Made by a program: the position numbers and the translations under genes
Part shown: positions 15,102 through 24,095 of the stretch, piece after piece
How positions within the stretch are numbered: position 1 is the first letter of the stretch
How the letters are laid out: each line of letters begins with the position of its first letter
NCBI GenBank assembly: GCA_031409495.1
Contig: JANNXI010000246.1
Span: 1 to 39,489 of the forward strand
Direction of reading: 5' to 3'
DNA length: 39,489 bases
From: JANMDR01 sp031409495
Lineage (GTDB): Bacteria > Pseudomonadota > Gammaproteobacteria > Burkholderiales > Usitatibacteraceae
Notes under the pieces: generated by a model
The model's database searches: none
What the model was told of the DNA's origin: nothing
What the model saw: the letters and a program-made list of their open reading frames with translations, nothing else

Positions 15102-15181
15102 CGCGTAGTGCCTAACGTAGAAACGTACCCAACTGCCTTCCACTGCCATTCTCAACGACACCCATTTAAAGATCACCTATT

Positions 15182-18100
15182 TTGCCTTCCTCTCCATCAA
15201 AGCACTCAAAAGAGCCAAAAAAACGGCGACTTACCTTTCGCATTGCCGCAGGCTTTGGCGTAGTCCTTTTGGTCGTTGCTTTGTGCTTGAGTGTAATTGC
15301 CCAAGTGGCCACGTCGCAGACGTCCATGGCTCCCGCTGACACCATGCGGCTTCGCGAGCAAATTATTTGGCTTGGATTGCTCACTATTTTAATTTCCGCA
15401 ATCGTTGCGTGGGTTGTAGCGCGCCAAATTGGGGAGCCACTCCGTAGATTTGCTGATAATTTAACGCCAGAAAATTTCCTGAGTGCCAACGGTGGTGAAT
15501 TGGCCGTTCAGGCTGAGTATGCCGAGCTTGAGCAGCTTTCGCATAATATGCATGAGCTTGCGTTTGAAGTGCGTGAGCGTGAATCTTCATTGCAGCGCAG
15601 CGAGCGCAAGTTTCGCGCTACTTTTGATTTAATGGAGGTAGGGTTAGCCCATATTGACATCGAAGGTCGATATGTTTTGGTGAATGAAAAATTTGCAGAA
15701 ATGACCGGCTACGCCGCTGCTGAACTCATCGGAAAGCCCTACTTTGCAACGGCGCTCCCGGAGGATCGCAGCATTGGCACGCGCTTGGGAGACCAGTTGA
15801 AAAGTCAGCGTCTACATTTGCCAAAGGTTGAGCGCCGCATGGTCCGCCGTGATGGTTCGATGATGTGGGTGCGCCGCTCCACCACGATAATGCGCGATGA
15901 GGCGGGGAATTTTGAATACGCCTTAGCGGTGATGGAAGATATTTCTAATTATCATGCGGCACAACAAACGCTGCGGGCCGTAAATGAATCCCTGAAAGCA
16001 ATTGTTCAATCTTCACCGCTCGCCATCTATTCAATATCGCCAAATGGCATCGTCACCATGTGGAACCCAGCCGCTGAAAAAATGTTTGGTATAAGCGAAG
16101 AAGCTGCGCTTGGAAAGCCTTCACCGCTTGCTATTGGTGTAGACGAGGAAACAAATCGGCAGTTGCGCGAGAGCATTTTGAACGGCGAAGCCTTTCATAA
16201 CGTGGAAATGTTGCGCAAGCACCCTGATGGTGGAGATATTGAAATTAGTGTATCGGCCGCAACGCTGCGTGGTGGCGATCAGGAGCCCGTGGGTATTTTA
16301 ATTACCTGCGCTGATGTCTCTGCCATTAAGCTGGTTGCGCGCCAACTTGATGATCAATTACATTTCACAGAAGAGTTGCTCGAAGTCATCCCCAACCCGA
16401 TTTTTTATAAAGACGCTGATGGTCGCTACATTGGCTTTAATCGCGCTTGGGAAACGTTCTACGGTATGCGTCGTGAGGACATGAAGGGCAAATTTCCGAT
16501 TAACAAAGAAACCGGTGAAACTGATTTGCGATTGTTGGGTGAAGATCTTGAAGTGCTCGATGCCGCTAGCACCGTGTCGTTTGAGGAAACAACAACGAAT
16601 GCGGCTGGCGAATCGAGGCGGCTGGTAAAGCAACTCAGTAGCTTCGCTGATAAAGCGGGAAAGCCAGTGGGATTGATCGGTATTCTCACCGACATTACCG
16701 ACATAAAACAAGCCGAGCAAGCGCTGGCAAGAACGGAAACGCGGTTCCGTTCGCTAACTGAAAGTGCGATGGATATTGTCACTTTGCTTGATGAGGACGG
16801 GATGATTCTGTATCAAAGCCCTTCAGTAAAACATATGCTCGGTTATGACCCGCAACTGATGGTGGGACGCAGTCAGTTTGAAATGGTGCACCGTGATGAC
16901 GTGAACGCCATGCGGACACGGTTTGCCCAATTGTTAACCGACAAATCGATGACGGAAGCCTTTGAATTCCGCGCGCGCGCTACCGACGGTTCGTGGCGGA
17001 CCTTAGAATCGATCGGTAAGAACTGTTTGGATGTGCCAAACGTAAACGGAATAGTCGTTAACACGCGGGATGTGACGGAACGTAAAGCGATTTTGCGGCA
17101 CGTGGAACATATTGCGTTTCATGACAGCCTTACAGGGTTGCCAAATCGCTCGCTGATGCAAGATCGGATCGCGCAGGCGGTCGAGCGGGCGCAACGTGCT
17201 CGGCGTAAGTTTGCAGTTATGTTCTTAGACGTTGATAACTTCAAAAACGTCAACGACTCCTTAGGTCACGACGTGGGCGACGCGCTGTTGCAGCAGATAG
17301 CCGCGCGCTTGACGGCATCGGTTCGCTCATTTGACACGATCGCGCGGCAAGGCGGTGACGAATTCATTGTGCTGTTAGATGAAGTAGAAGGGCAGCAGGC
17401 GGCAAGTCGCGTCGCGCAGAAAATTCTGGATAACCTGCGGATGCCGTTTCAGTTAGCCGATACGCAGCAACACGTCTCAAGCTCAATTGGCGTGGCGCTT
17501 TATCCCGAAGATGGACGGGACGCAAAAACCTTGCTAAAAAATGCTGATACCGCCATGTTCCATGGGAAAGCCTTAGGCAAAAATAATTACCAGTTCTTTA
17601 CGTCCCAAATGAATATTGCCGTAAAACGGCGTGCAGTTTTAGAATCGAACCTGCGTGGCGCTGTTGCCTCAGGAAGTTTCTGGCTCGCCTATCAACCGCA
17701 GGTTGATTTAAACACGGGTGAAATCGTTGCTTTAGAAGCGTTGGTACGTTGGCACAGTGAAGACAACGGCACGCTGATGCCTGGCGAGTTTATTCCGTTG
17801 GCCGAAGAAACGGGCTTGATTGCTGAAATTGGTGAATGGGTGTTGCGGGAAGCGTGTCGGCAAAACACGGCGTGGCATCGCGCTGGCTTGCCGAAGCGCA
17901 GAATGGCCGTGAATTTGTCCGTTAGACAGCTCGAAGATGCCCGATTCATAGACATCTTGGGCGACATCATGTTGCAAACACACTACGATCCGCGCGACCT
18001 AGAGTTAGAAGTTACGGAGAGCTCGGTGATGCGTCGCGGCGAAGGCAGCATACAGCTGCTCAATCAAATCGCGAGTCTAGGCATTCATCTATCTATTGAT

Positions 18101-18406
18101 GATTTTGGTACCGGCTATTCGAGTCTGAGTTACTTAAAACGATTGCCAATTAGTAAGCTAAAAATTGATCGAAGCTTTGTTAGAGACATTACCGTTGACC
18201 CGAATGACACCGCCATAGTGGTGGCGATCATTAACATGGCGCGAAGCTTGGATTTAGATGTCATCGCCGAGGGAATTGAAACGGCGGGTCAGCTTACTTT
18301 ATTGCGTGCAAAAGGCTGCGCCGTTGGGCAAGGCTTCTATTTTAGTGTGCCAAAAGCTGCAGCCGATTTAACCACGCTGCTGGAAAAACACTCGCTTTTT
18401 GATTAG
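15182..18406 (+). CDS. membrane-anchored four-PAS GGDEF-EAL sensor (c-di-GMP turnover)
   Basis: A protein of 1074 residues. Two membrane segments (about 20-42 and 61-80) enclose a short periplasmic loop of about 18-20 residues, too small for a folded sensor. A linker leads to four PAS domains, starting near 143, 272, 397 and 520. The diguanylate cyclase domain has DSLTGLPNR, FLDVDNFKNVNDSLGH and an intact GGDEF at 724-728, with an inhibitory RxxD (RSFD) five residues before it. The phosphodiesterase domain has EALVRW (EAL 852-854) and DDFGTGYSSLSYLKRL. Both domains keep their catalytic signatures, so the protein could make or degrade c-di-GMP, with PAS domains likely sensing cytoplasmic redox, oxygen or small ligands. 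The start is a TTG at 15182 with a poor ribosome-binding site; it is the only start that keeps the basic N-terminus and first membrane segment. In many Burkholderiales sppA stands here. Confidence 0.92.
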   Translation: MPSSPSKHSKEPKKRRLTFRIAAGFGVVLLVVALCLSVIAQVATSQTSMAPADTMRLREQIIWLGLLTILISAIVAWVVARQIGEPLRRFADNLTPENFLSANGGELAVQAEYAELEQLSHNMHELAFEVRERESSLQRSERKFRATFDLMEVGLAHIDIEGRYVLVNEKFAEMTGYAAAELIGKPYFATALPEDRSIGTRLGDQLKSQRLHLPKVERRMVRRDGSMMWVRRSTTIMRDEAGNFEYALAVMEDISNYHAAQQTLRAVNESLKAIVQSSPLAIYSISPNGIVTMWNPAAEKMFGISEEAALGKPSPLAIGVDEETNRQLRESILNGEAFHNVEMLRKHPDGGDIEISVSAATLRGGDQEPVGILITCADVSAIKLVARQLDDQLHFTEELLEVIPNPIFYKDADGRYIGFNRAWETFYGMRREDMKGKFPINKETGETDLRLLGEDLEVLDAASTVSFEETTTNAAGESRRLVKQLSSFADKAGKPVGLIGILTDITDIKQAEQALARTETRFRSLTESAMDIVTLLDEDGMILYQSPSVKHMLGYDPQLMVGRSQFEMVHRDDVNAMRTRFAQLLTDKSMTEAFEFRARATDGSWRTLESIGKNCLDVPNVNGIVVNTRDVTERKAILRHVEHIAFHDSLTGLPNRSLMQDRIAQAVERAQRARRKFAVMFLDVDNFKNVNDSLGHDVGDALLQQIAARLTASVRSFDTIARQGGDEFIVLLDEVEGQQAASRVAQKILDNLRMPFQLADTQQHVSSSIGVALYPEDGRDAKTLLKNADTAMFHGKALGKNNYQFFTSQMNIAVKRRAVLESNLRGAVASGSFWLAYQPQVDLNTGEIVALEALVRWHSEDNGTLMPGEFIPLAEETGLIAEIGEWVLREACRQNTAWHRAGLPKRRMAVNLSVRQLEDARFIDILGDIMLQTHYDPRDLELEVTESSVMRRGEGSIQLLNQIASLGIHLSIDDFGTGYSSLSYLKRLPISKLKIDRSFVRDITVDPNDTAIVVAIINMARSLDLDVIAEGIETAGQLTLLRAKGCAVGQGFYFSVPKAAADLTTLLEKHSLFD

Positions 18407-18452
18407 CCGTCAATTTAGCGCCGCGTTCTGCGTATGGTAAAGCGCAACGCAC

Positions 18453-19184
18453 TCAGGCTAAAAACGAAAACATTGCTGGCCGCTTGCCAATAATAGTTGC
18501 AAGCTTGCGCCACTGCGCGATTTCTTTAGTTTGTACCCATTCATCGGCGCAGCCTAAATTACACGCAATCGAGAGTCGAGTAGCCGGTGAGAGCGTCGCA
18601 ATTAAGTCAGCCAGCATGGCGTCATTGCGGTAGGGCGTTTCGATAAATAGCTGTGTGCTGCGTAGCCGCTTAGAATCGCGCTCTAGCTCTTGGATCTGCC
18701 TCTGGCGTTGGGCTTTGTCTTGAGCCAAATAGCCGTGGAAACTAAAGCGTTGGCCATTCAATCCACCAGCCATTAGACTCAATAAAATGGCCGATGGCCC
18801 GACACACGGCACTACGCGGACATTGCGGGTGTGCGCCAACCCGACTAGATCCGCCCCCGGATCCGCTACCCCAGGGGCGCCAGCTTCAGAAATTAAGCCG
18901 GCATCCTGTCCAGCTAAAATCGGCGCTAATAAATCCGCCAAAATCGTCGGGCTTGAATTTACATTTAATTGGGCAATTTGAATTTCTTGAATGGGCATTT
19001 TTGTGCCAACAGTTTTCAAAAAGTAGCGCGCTGTTTTCGGGTTTTCGGCGATGAAGTAGGCTAGTTTCCCAGTGAGTTCAATGACAGCTTGTGGCAATAT
19101 GGCCTGCGCGTCAAACGGCTCACCAAGATTAGTCGGAATCAAATACAAAGTGCCTGCGCCTGCAGGTGGCGTTACGTGACTCAA
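18453..19184 (-). CDS. RsmI-like SAM-dependent methyltransferase (tetrapyrrole methylase fold)
   Basis: A 243-residue protein with the N-terminal GTLYLIPTNLG and the SAM-site segment LISEAGAPGVADPGADLV, then CVGPSAILLSLMAGGLNGQRFSFHGYL. These are the conserved parts of the RsmI family, which 2'-O-methylates C1402 of 16S rRNA. This protein is shorter than canonical RsmI (about 285 residues) and lacks its C-terminal extension, so it belongs to the short paralogue group found next to maf in betaproteobacteria; the RNA target is not established. The start codon overlaps the maf stop by 4 nt. It converges on the GGDEF-EAL gene; no strong terminator is visible in the 46-nt gap. Confidence 0.88.
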   Translation of the reverse strand: MSHVTPPAGAGTLYLIPTNLGEPFDAQAILPQAVIELTGKLAYFIAENPKTARYFLKTVGTKMPIQEIQIAQLNVNSSPTILADLLAPILAGQDAGLISEAGAPGVADPGADLVGLAHTRNVRVVPCVGPSAILLSLMAGGLNGQRFSFHGYLAQDKAQRQRQIQELERDSKRLRSTQLFIETPYRNDAMLADLIATLSPATRLSIACNLGCADEWVQTKEIAQWRKLATIIGKRPAMFSFLA

Positions 19185-19780
19185 GCTAGCACCGCCACAC
19201 CTTCGGCTTCAAGCATTGTCACTAAGGCAATGAGCGGCAAGCCAATTAAGGCGGACGGATCGTCGCTCGTCATGCTCGCCATCAACGCAATTCCTAAGCC
19301 TTCTGATTTAGCGCTTCCGGCACAATTTAGTGCGTCTTCTTGGTCAAGATAGGCTTCAATGGCTGCATCACTGACATTGCGGTAGCGCACGGCGGTGGGA
19401 ACAACGCAGGATTGCACATTGCCACTCACGCTATTTTGTAGCGTTAGGGCTGAATGAAAAGTCATTTCACGGCCACGAAAGCTGCGCAATTGTTCGCGTG
19501 CAGCATCACGTGTGTGTGGCTTCCCGATGTGAGTGCCCGCAAAATCAGCAACTTGATCTGAGCCAATGATCAATGCTTCGGGGAGGTTTTTGGCGACAGA
19601 AGCAGTCACGTTAGCCGCTTTTTCAATGCTTAAGCGAAGTGCCGTTTGTGCAGGGCTTTCGTTGGCGCGCGCGGTTTCATCGGTTTCCGGGCGCACGGTG
19701 ATAAACGGAAGCTTTAGCCGCGCCAGCAGCTGAGCGCGAAATATGGAAGTGGAGCCCAAAACAATTAGTTTTTTACTCAA
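19181..19780 (-). CDS. Maf-family nucleoside triphosphate pyrophosphatase (YceF type)
   Basis: A 199-residue house-cleaning pyrophosphatase. The N-terminal LGSTSIFRAQLLARL is the phosphate-binding signature, followed by PETDE, ALIIGSDQVADF and GKPHTRDAAREQLRSF. The YceF subfamily hydrolyses 7-methyl-GTP and similar modified nucleotides; the location beside yceD-rpmF-plsX, as in E. coli, favours YceF over YhdE. The ATG overlaps nothing upstream; yceD is divergent with about 90 nt between the starts. The stop overlaps the methyltransferase gene by 4 nt, so the two form one minus-strand unit. Confidence 0.93.
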   Translation of the reverse strand: MSKKLIVLGSTSIFRAQLLARLKLPFITVRPETDETARANESPAQTALRLSIEKAANVTASVAKNLPEALIIGSDQVADFAGTHIGKPHTRDAAREQLRSFRGREMTFHSALTLQNSVSGNVQSCVVPTAVRYRNVSDAAIEAYLDQEDALNCAGSAKSEGLGIALMASMTSDDPSALIGLPLIALVTMLEAEGVAVLA

Positions 19781-19868
19781 GTTTGCCTACTTTTGAAGTC
19801 AATTGGTCAAAATCATAGCATGTAGATGTATGATCAAAGTAATTTCTATGGCTCATGTAAAAGGTCTT

Positions 19869-20468
19869 ATGACTTCCCAGATTTCCAAAAACGCGGCGCC
19901 TATGATGTTTTCGGTGGAACGGCTTACGCGCCTAAAGCAAAGAGTAGAAGGCGTATTTTTGCCGACAGAATTGCCTGAATTGGCGCAATATCTGGCTTCA
20001 TCCGAAGGCGAAATCGCGTATTTCATCGCAGGAAGCCTTAAAAATGGACGTGATGGCGGTCAAACCAAGCATATTAAGTGTATAATTCGCGGTTTGGTTT
20101 CGCTCTTAGACCCTAACTCTGAAGTGCCGCAGGCTTTTGAGATAGATATAGAGAGTAAGTTAGTGTTAGTGAGTTCAGAAGCTGAGCTTCCGCCCTTAGA
20201 GCTTGAGAGTGAAGACGAAGATTACGTCGTCGCTGGGGTGGAAATTGATATCCGCGCCTTAGTAATTGAAGAAGTGCTACTTTTTCTGCCGCCAATATCA
20301 ACAAAGCAAGCGCCGAACTTACCTAGTAACAAAAAAATGTCGCAAAACAGTAGTACCGTAAAAAAGCTAGATGGAGTTGTATTGGGTGAAGGCGCTAATC
20401 AGGAGCCGTCGCCCTTTGCGAAATTAGCCAGCTTGAAGTTAGCAAAAACACCCCCCACCAAATTGTAA
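19869..20468 (+). CDS. yceD: YceD family protein (DUF177), L32-associated
   Basis: A 199-residue protein of the DUF177 family, whose gene nearly always precedes rpmF and which is linked to 23S rRNA accumulation or large-subunit assembly. It carries the family's central segment with CIIRGLVSLLDP and the acidic stretch ELESEDEDYVV, and ends with the usual PSPFAKLASLK tail. The zinc-type Cys pattern seen in some homologues is reduced. The open frame extends to 19803, but the ATG at 19869 has AAAAGG 4-5 nt upstream and gives a normal N-terminus. rpmF follows after 91 nt with its own ribosome-binding site. Confidence 0.88.
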   Translation: MTSQISKNAAPMMFSVERLTRLKQRVEGVFLPTELPELAQYLASSEGEIAYFIAGSLKNGRDGGQTKHIKCIIRGLVSLLDPNSEVPQAFEIDIESKLVLVSSEAELPPLELESEDEDYVVAGVEIDIRALVIEEVLLFLPPISTKQAPNLPSNKKMSQNSSTVKKLDGVVLGEGANQEPSPFAKLASLKLAKTPPTKL

Positions 20469-20559
20469 TCGCGTAAGCGTTGCTTTTTATCTTTAACACT
20501 AGCTTTGCGGATAACCGTAGTTGTAGCAACTCAGTTATTTATCCGTCAGGAGATTCACC

Positions 20560-20742
20560 ATGGCCGTCCAACAGAACAAAAAATCCCCATCTAAGCGCGG
20601 TATGCACCGTTCGCATGATTTTCTAACAAACCCAGCAACAGCGATTGAGCCAACAACAGGCGAAACGCATTTGCGTCATCACATTAGCCCAGCTGGCTTC
20701 TATCGTGGTAAGAAAATCGTTAAAGTTAAAGCAGACGAATAA
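20560..20742 (+). CDS. rpmF: 50S ribosomal protein L32
   Basis: A 60-residue ribosomal protein with the standard start MAVQQNKKSPSKRGMHRSHD and end GFYRGKKIVKVK. It has no Cys, so it is the zinc-independent form. A strong AGGAGA lies just before the ATG. It sits in the conserved yceD-rpmF-plsX order and is followed by a long hairpin (20750-20794) that may separate its expression from the lipid genes. Confidence 0.98.
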   Translation: MAVQQNKKSPSKRGMHRSHDFLTNPATAIEPTTGETHLRHHISPAGFYRGKKIVKVKADE

Positions 20743-20749
20743 TTTGCCT

Positions 20750-20794
20750 TAGCTATAGAGTTAGCGCGGCTATGCGGCGCTAACTCTATAGCTA
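20750..20794 (+). terminator. long hairpin after rpmF
   Basis: Perfect 18-bp inverted repeat (20750-20767 and 20777-20794, beginning TAGCTATAGAGTTAGCGC) with a 9-nt loop, 8 nt after the rpmF stop. Only ATTTG follows, not a long U-run, so it may be a partial terminator or an RNA-stabilising 3' structure that makes L32 mRNA more abundant than the plsX-fab part. Confidence 0.7.
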
Positions 20795-20972
20795 TTTGTC
20801 CGCGCGCATTGTGGTTTCTACCTCATTGCAGTGAGAAGCACCTTTGACCTTGCTTGAGGTAATAACTTGGCAAGGCTTTTGTTGTTTTTATGTGGTTTAA
20901 GTTGCGTCTTGCGGTGCGGTATAGCATTAAAGTGCGCAATCAACAGCAAGCCAACATTTTCTATTGGTGCCC

Positions 20973-22085
20973 ATGCAAATTTCGATTGCGATAGATGCAA
21001 TGGGAGGAGACCACGGTCCCTCCGTCACGGTTCCGGCTGCGGTCGCTTTTTTAGCGCAATGCGTCCACTGCACTGTCGTGCTGGTTGGTCGTGAACCCGA
21101 CCTGCAGGCGCAATTAGCCAAGTTGCCGCCCTCAGCTCGAGTGCAGGAGTATATTGGTGGCTCGTCGGCTGCGCCAATCCGATTGCGCATTTTGCATGCG
21201 GCAGAGGTAGTCGGTATGGACGAAGACATTCGTTCTGCCATTCGCAACAAGAAAAACTCGTCGATGCGCATGGCGATTGACCTTGTGAAGTCGGGTGAGG
21301 TGCATGCTTGTGTATCCGCTGGCAATACTGGTGCCTTGATGGGCACCGCAAAATTTGTCCTAAAAACCTTGGCCGGCATAGACCGTCCCGCCATTTGTGC
21401 TGTGCTGCCAACCCGCACAGGTGAATGTTATGCCCTAGATTTGGGCGCAAATGCTGATTGTTCGGCAGAACACTTGCTGCAATTTGCCATCATGGGCGCT
21501 ATGTTTGCCACTGCCATTTCGGGCAAGCCTAGTCCAAGCGTTGGCTTGCTCAATATCGGCTCTGAGGATATCAAAGGGTCTGATGTGGTTAAACGTGCCA
21601 GTGCCCTGCTAAAGGCAAGCCATTTAAACTTTTATGGAAACGTCGAAGGCACCGATATTTATAAAGGCACAACTGATGTTGTGGTCTGCGATGGCTTTGT
21701 GGGGAATGTGATGCTGAAAACCTCCGAAGGTATGGCAAAGATGATGGGTGATTTTTTGAAAGAGGAGTACAAGCGCGGTTGGTTCAGTAAATTTGCCGCA
21801 TTCATCTCTTTGCCGGTTATAAAGCGCTTTAAAAATAGAATGGATCCAAGGCACTACAACGGCGCTGCTTTGCTTGGTCTGCGTGGTGTGGTCGTTAAAA
21901 GCCACGGTTCTGCTGACGCACTTTCGTTTGCGCGGGCATTAGACCGGGCCGCTAGCCAAGTTGGGCATGACTTACTTGGTAGTATCGCCAAAGAAATGGA
22001 GCGCCTGCATCAGGAAGGGCTACTTCCCTCTATCGATAAGGTAAGCGACAAGTCGATGGATAAGTCTGTCGAGGTAAAGTCTTGA
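20973..22085 (+). CDS. plsX: phosphate acyltransferase PlsX
   Basis: A 370-residue peripheral membrane enzyme that makes acyl-phosphate from acyl-ACP, the first committed step of phosphatidic acid synthesis through PlsX/PlsY. The N-terminus IAIDAMGGDHGP is diagnostic; AGNTGALMG, LDLGANADCSAEHLLQFA and the C-terminal GAALLGLRGVVVKSHGSA are also typical. I place the start at the ATG at 20973, which gives the normal family N-terminus; an in-frame TTG at 20964 adds three residues. The C-terminal tail after the last family motif is Lys/Ser/Asp-rich. The stop overlaps fabH by one base (TGATG). Confidence 0.97.
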   Translation: MQISIAIDAMGGDHGPSVTVPAAVAFLAQCVHCTVVLVGREPDLQAQLAKLPPSARVQEYIGGSSAAPIRLRILHAAEVVGMDEDIRSAIRNKKNSSMRMAIDLVKSGEVHACVSAGNTGALMGTAKFVLKTLAGIDRPAICAVLPTRTGECYALDLGANADCSAEHLLQFAIMGAMFATAISGKPSPSVGLLNIGSEDIKGSDVVKRASALLKASHLNFYGNVEGTDIYKGTTDVVVCDGFVGNVMLKTSEGMAKMMGDFLKEEYKRGWFSKFAAFISLPVIKRFKNRMDPRHYNGAALLGLRGVVVKSHGSADALSFARALDRAASQVGHDLLGSIAKEMERLHQEGLLPSIDKVSDKSMDKSVEVKS

Positions 22086-23041
22086 TGTACGCGAAAGTAG
22101 CGGGAACAGGAAGTTACTTGCCGCAGCGGCGCGTTTCTAATGCCGATTTGGCGCAGTTTGTCGATACCGATAATGAATGGATTGTATCGCGCACCGGTAT
22201 CAAGTTTCGGCACTATGCGGCAGATCATGAGTTGACGAGTGACCTTGCCCTGCACGCTGCTAACCGCGCGCTGGCTGCAGCTGGAGTGACTGCGGCCGAT
22301 GTTGACTTAATCATCGTAGCTACCTCTACGCCGGATATGATATTCCCATCGACAGCGTGTATTTTGCAGGCGAAATTGGGCGTTAAAAATGGCGCTGCAT
22401 TTGATGTGCAAGCCGTGTGCGCAGGTTTTGTCTACGCACTGGCTATAGCGGATAAATTTGTTAAGTCTGGCGCGGCGCAATGCGCCTTGGTAGTAGGTGC
22501 GGAAGTATTTTCGCGCATCATCGATTTTAAAGATCGCAGCACTTGCGTATTGTTTGGTGACGGTGCGGGTGCCGTAGTGCTCAAAGCGTCAAATTCGCCC
22601 GGAATTTTATCCACGCACTTACATGCAGATGGCAGTTATAAAGATGTACTCTGCACGCCTGGTAGCGTGGCTAATGGCGTCGTTACCGGGGCGCCGTTTT
22701 TGCGTATGGATGGTGCCACGGTTTATAAGTTTGCGGTAAAAGCCTTTGAAGATGTCGCTAACGAAGCACTCCTCGCAAATAGTATGACACCGGCGGACAT
22801 AGATTTTTTTATCTGTCATCAAGCCAATCAACGCATCATTGCTCATGCAGCTAAGAAGCTGGCATTGCCTGATGAAAAGGTGATTTTGACGGTGGGCCAT
22901 CATGGCAACACTTCCGCCGCATCGGTTCCGCTTGCGCTCGACGAAACGGTGCGCGCCGGCCGAGTAAAAGCGGGTGATAAAATATTGGTAGCGGCCCTTG
23001 GCGGTGGTTTTGCCTGGGGTGCCGCTATGTTAGTTTGGTAG
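22085..23041 (+). CDS. fabH: beta-ketoacyl-ACP synthase III
   Basis: A 318-residue enzyme that condenses acetyl-CoA with malonyl-ACP to start type II fatty-acid synthesis. The Cys-His-Asn triad is visible in DVQAVCAGFVYAL, FFICHQANQRI and VGHHGNTSAAS. The N-terminal segment YLPQRRVSNADLAQFVDT and NEWIVSRTGI are standard. The ATG at 22085 overlaps the plsX stop by one base, so translation is coupled; a TTG just before it is unlikely to be used. Length matches the family. Confidence 0.97.
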   Translation: MYAKVAGTGSYLPQRRVSNADLAQFVDTDNEWIVSRTGIKFRHYAADHELTSDLALHAANRALAAAGVTAADVDLIIVATSTPDMIFPSTACILQAKLGVKNGAAFDVQAVCAGFVYALAIADKFVKSGAAQCALVVGAEVFSRIIDFKDRSTCVLFGDGAGAVVLKASNSPGILSTHLHADGSYKDVLCTPGSVANGVVTGAPFLRMDGATVYKFAVKAFEDVANEALLANSMTPADIDFFICHQANQRIIAHAAKKLALPDEKVILTVGHHGNTSAASVPLALDETVRAGRVKAGDKILVAALGGGFAWGAAMLVW

Positions 23042-23093
23042 CGCTGCGCGCGCTGATTGCACTATTTATTAATCGCTTTTTTAGACCAAAATT

Positions 23094-24095
23094 ATGACCT
23101 CTAATTACGACCTAGCACCAAACTTAGCGCCAAAATTCGCGGTCGTGTTTGCGGGGCAAAGCTCACAGTCCATCGGTATGATGGATGGCTTCGCCACGAA
23201 TCCGGCAGTGGTACAGACTTTTGCTGAGGCGTCTGATATTTTGCGGCAAGACTTTACAGCGCTCGCGGCGGTTGGCCCGGCTGAGTTACAAAATCAAACA
23301 GTCAATACTCAACCGCTCATGCTGATTTCTGGTGTGGCCACATGGCGTGCGTGGCGGGCGGCCGGCGGCGCTACGCCTGCATTCTTTGCAGGCCATAGTT
23401 TGGGCGAATACACGGCATTAGTTGCCGCTGGTGCGTTAACTTTTGCCGATGCGCTACCGTTGGTGCGATTTCGCGCTGAAGCAATGCAGAGTGCCGTTCC
23501 GGAAGGTGTGGGCGGGATCGCTGTAGTAATGGGGCTGGATGTAGCGCAAGTACGCGCGGCCTGTGCGCAAGCAATTGCGGGCACGCCAGATGATGTTTGT
23601 GAAGCCGTCAATTTAAATTCGCCCATTCAAACTGTGATTGCAGGCCACCGCGCAGCTGTTGAACGCGCGATTGAACACGCTAAAGCACTCGGGGCCAAGC
23701 GCGCAATGTTGCTGCCCATGAGTGCGCCGTCCCACTGTGCGCTGATGCGTCCGGCGGCTGATGCCATGGCAAACTATTTGCAAGGCGTTTTATTCCAAGC
23801 GCCTGTTGTACCGGTGATCCAAAATGCGGATGTTGCTATTTTTACAGATACTGAAAAAATTAAAGATGCCCTTGTGCAGCAACTTTTCCGCCCAGTACGC
23901 TGGATTGAAACCATCACTATGTTACATGCGTTGGGCGTTGCTACAGTGGTTGAATGCGCTCCCGGCAAAGTGCTTACTGGATTAAATAAACGAATCGTTG
24001 GCGACATGCAGTCTTTAGCTGTTGTTGATGCAGCGACGTTAGCAGCTGCGATTACTGAAACTCAACTTACTCAGATTACTAAGGCGGTATCGTAA
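23094..24095 (+). CDS. fabD: malonyl-CoA:ACP transacylase
   Basis: A 333-residue enzyme that loads malonyl groups on acyl carrier protein. The nucleophile elbow GHSLGEY is intact, and the catalytic His lies in MSAPSHCALM. The N-terminal oxyanion motif, usually PGQGSQ, reads AGQSSQ here; the important Gln residues are kept. The product starts with a short non-conserved stretch (MTSNYDLAPNLAP). The stop overlaps the fabG start by one base (TAATG). Confidence 0.96.
   Translation: MTSNYDLAPNLAPKFAVVFAGQSSQSIGMMDGFATNPAVVQTFAEASDILRQDFTALAAVGPAELQNQTVNTQPLMLISGVATWRAWRAAGGATPAFFAGHSLGEYTALVAAGALTFADALPLVRFRAEAMQSAVPEGVGGIAVVMGLDVAQVRAACAQAIAGTPDDVCEAVNLNSPIQTVIAGHRAAVERAIEHAKALGAKRAMLLPMSAPSHCALMRPAADAMANYLQGVLFQAPVVPVIQNADVAIFTDTEKIKDALVQQLFRPVRWIETITMLHALGVATVVECAPGKVLTGLNKRIVGDMQSLAVVDAATLAAAITETQLTQITKAVS

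Noticed and set aside
20842..20960. Possible plsX promoter (TTGACC and TATAGC hexamers)
   Set aside because: No pair of hexamers has both acceptable sequence and 16-18 nt spacing, so I do not call it.
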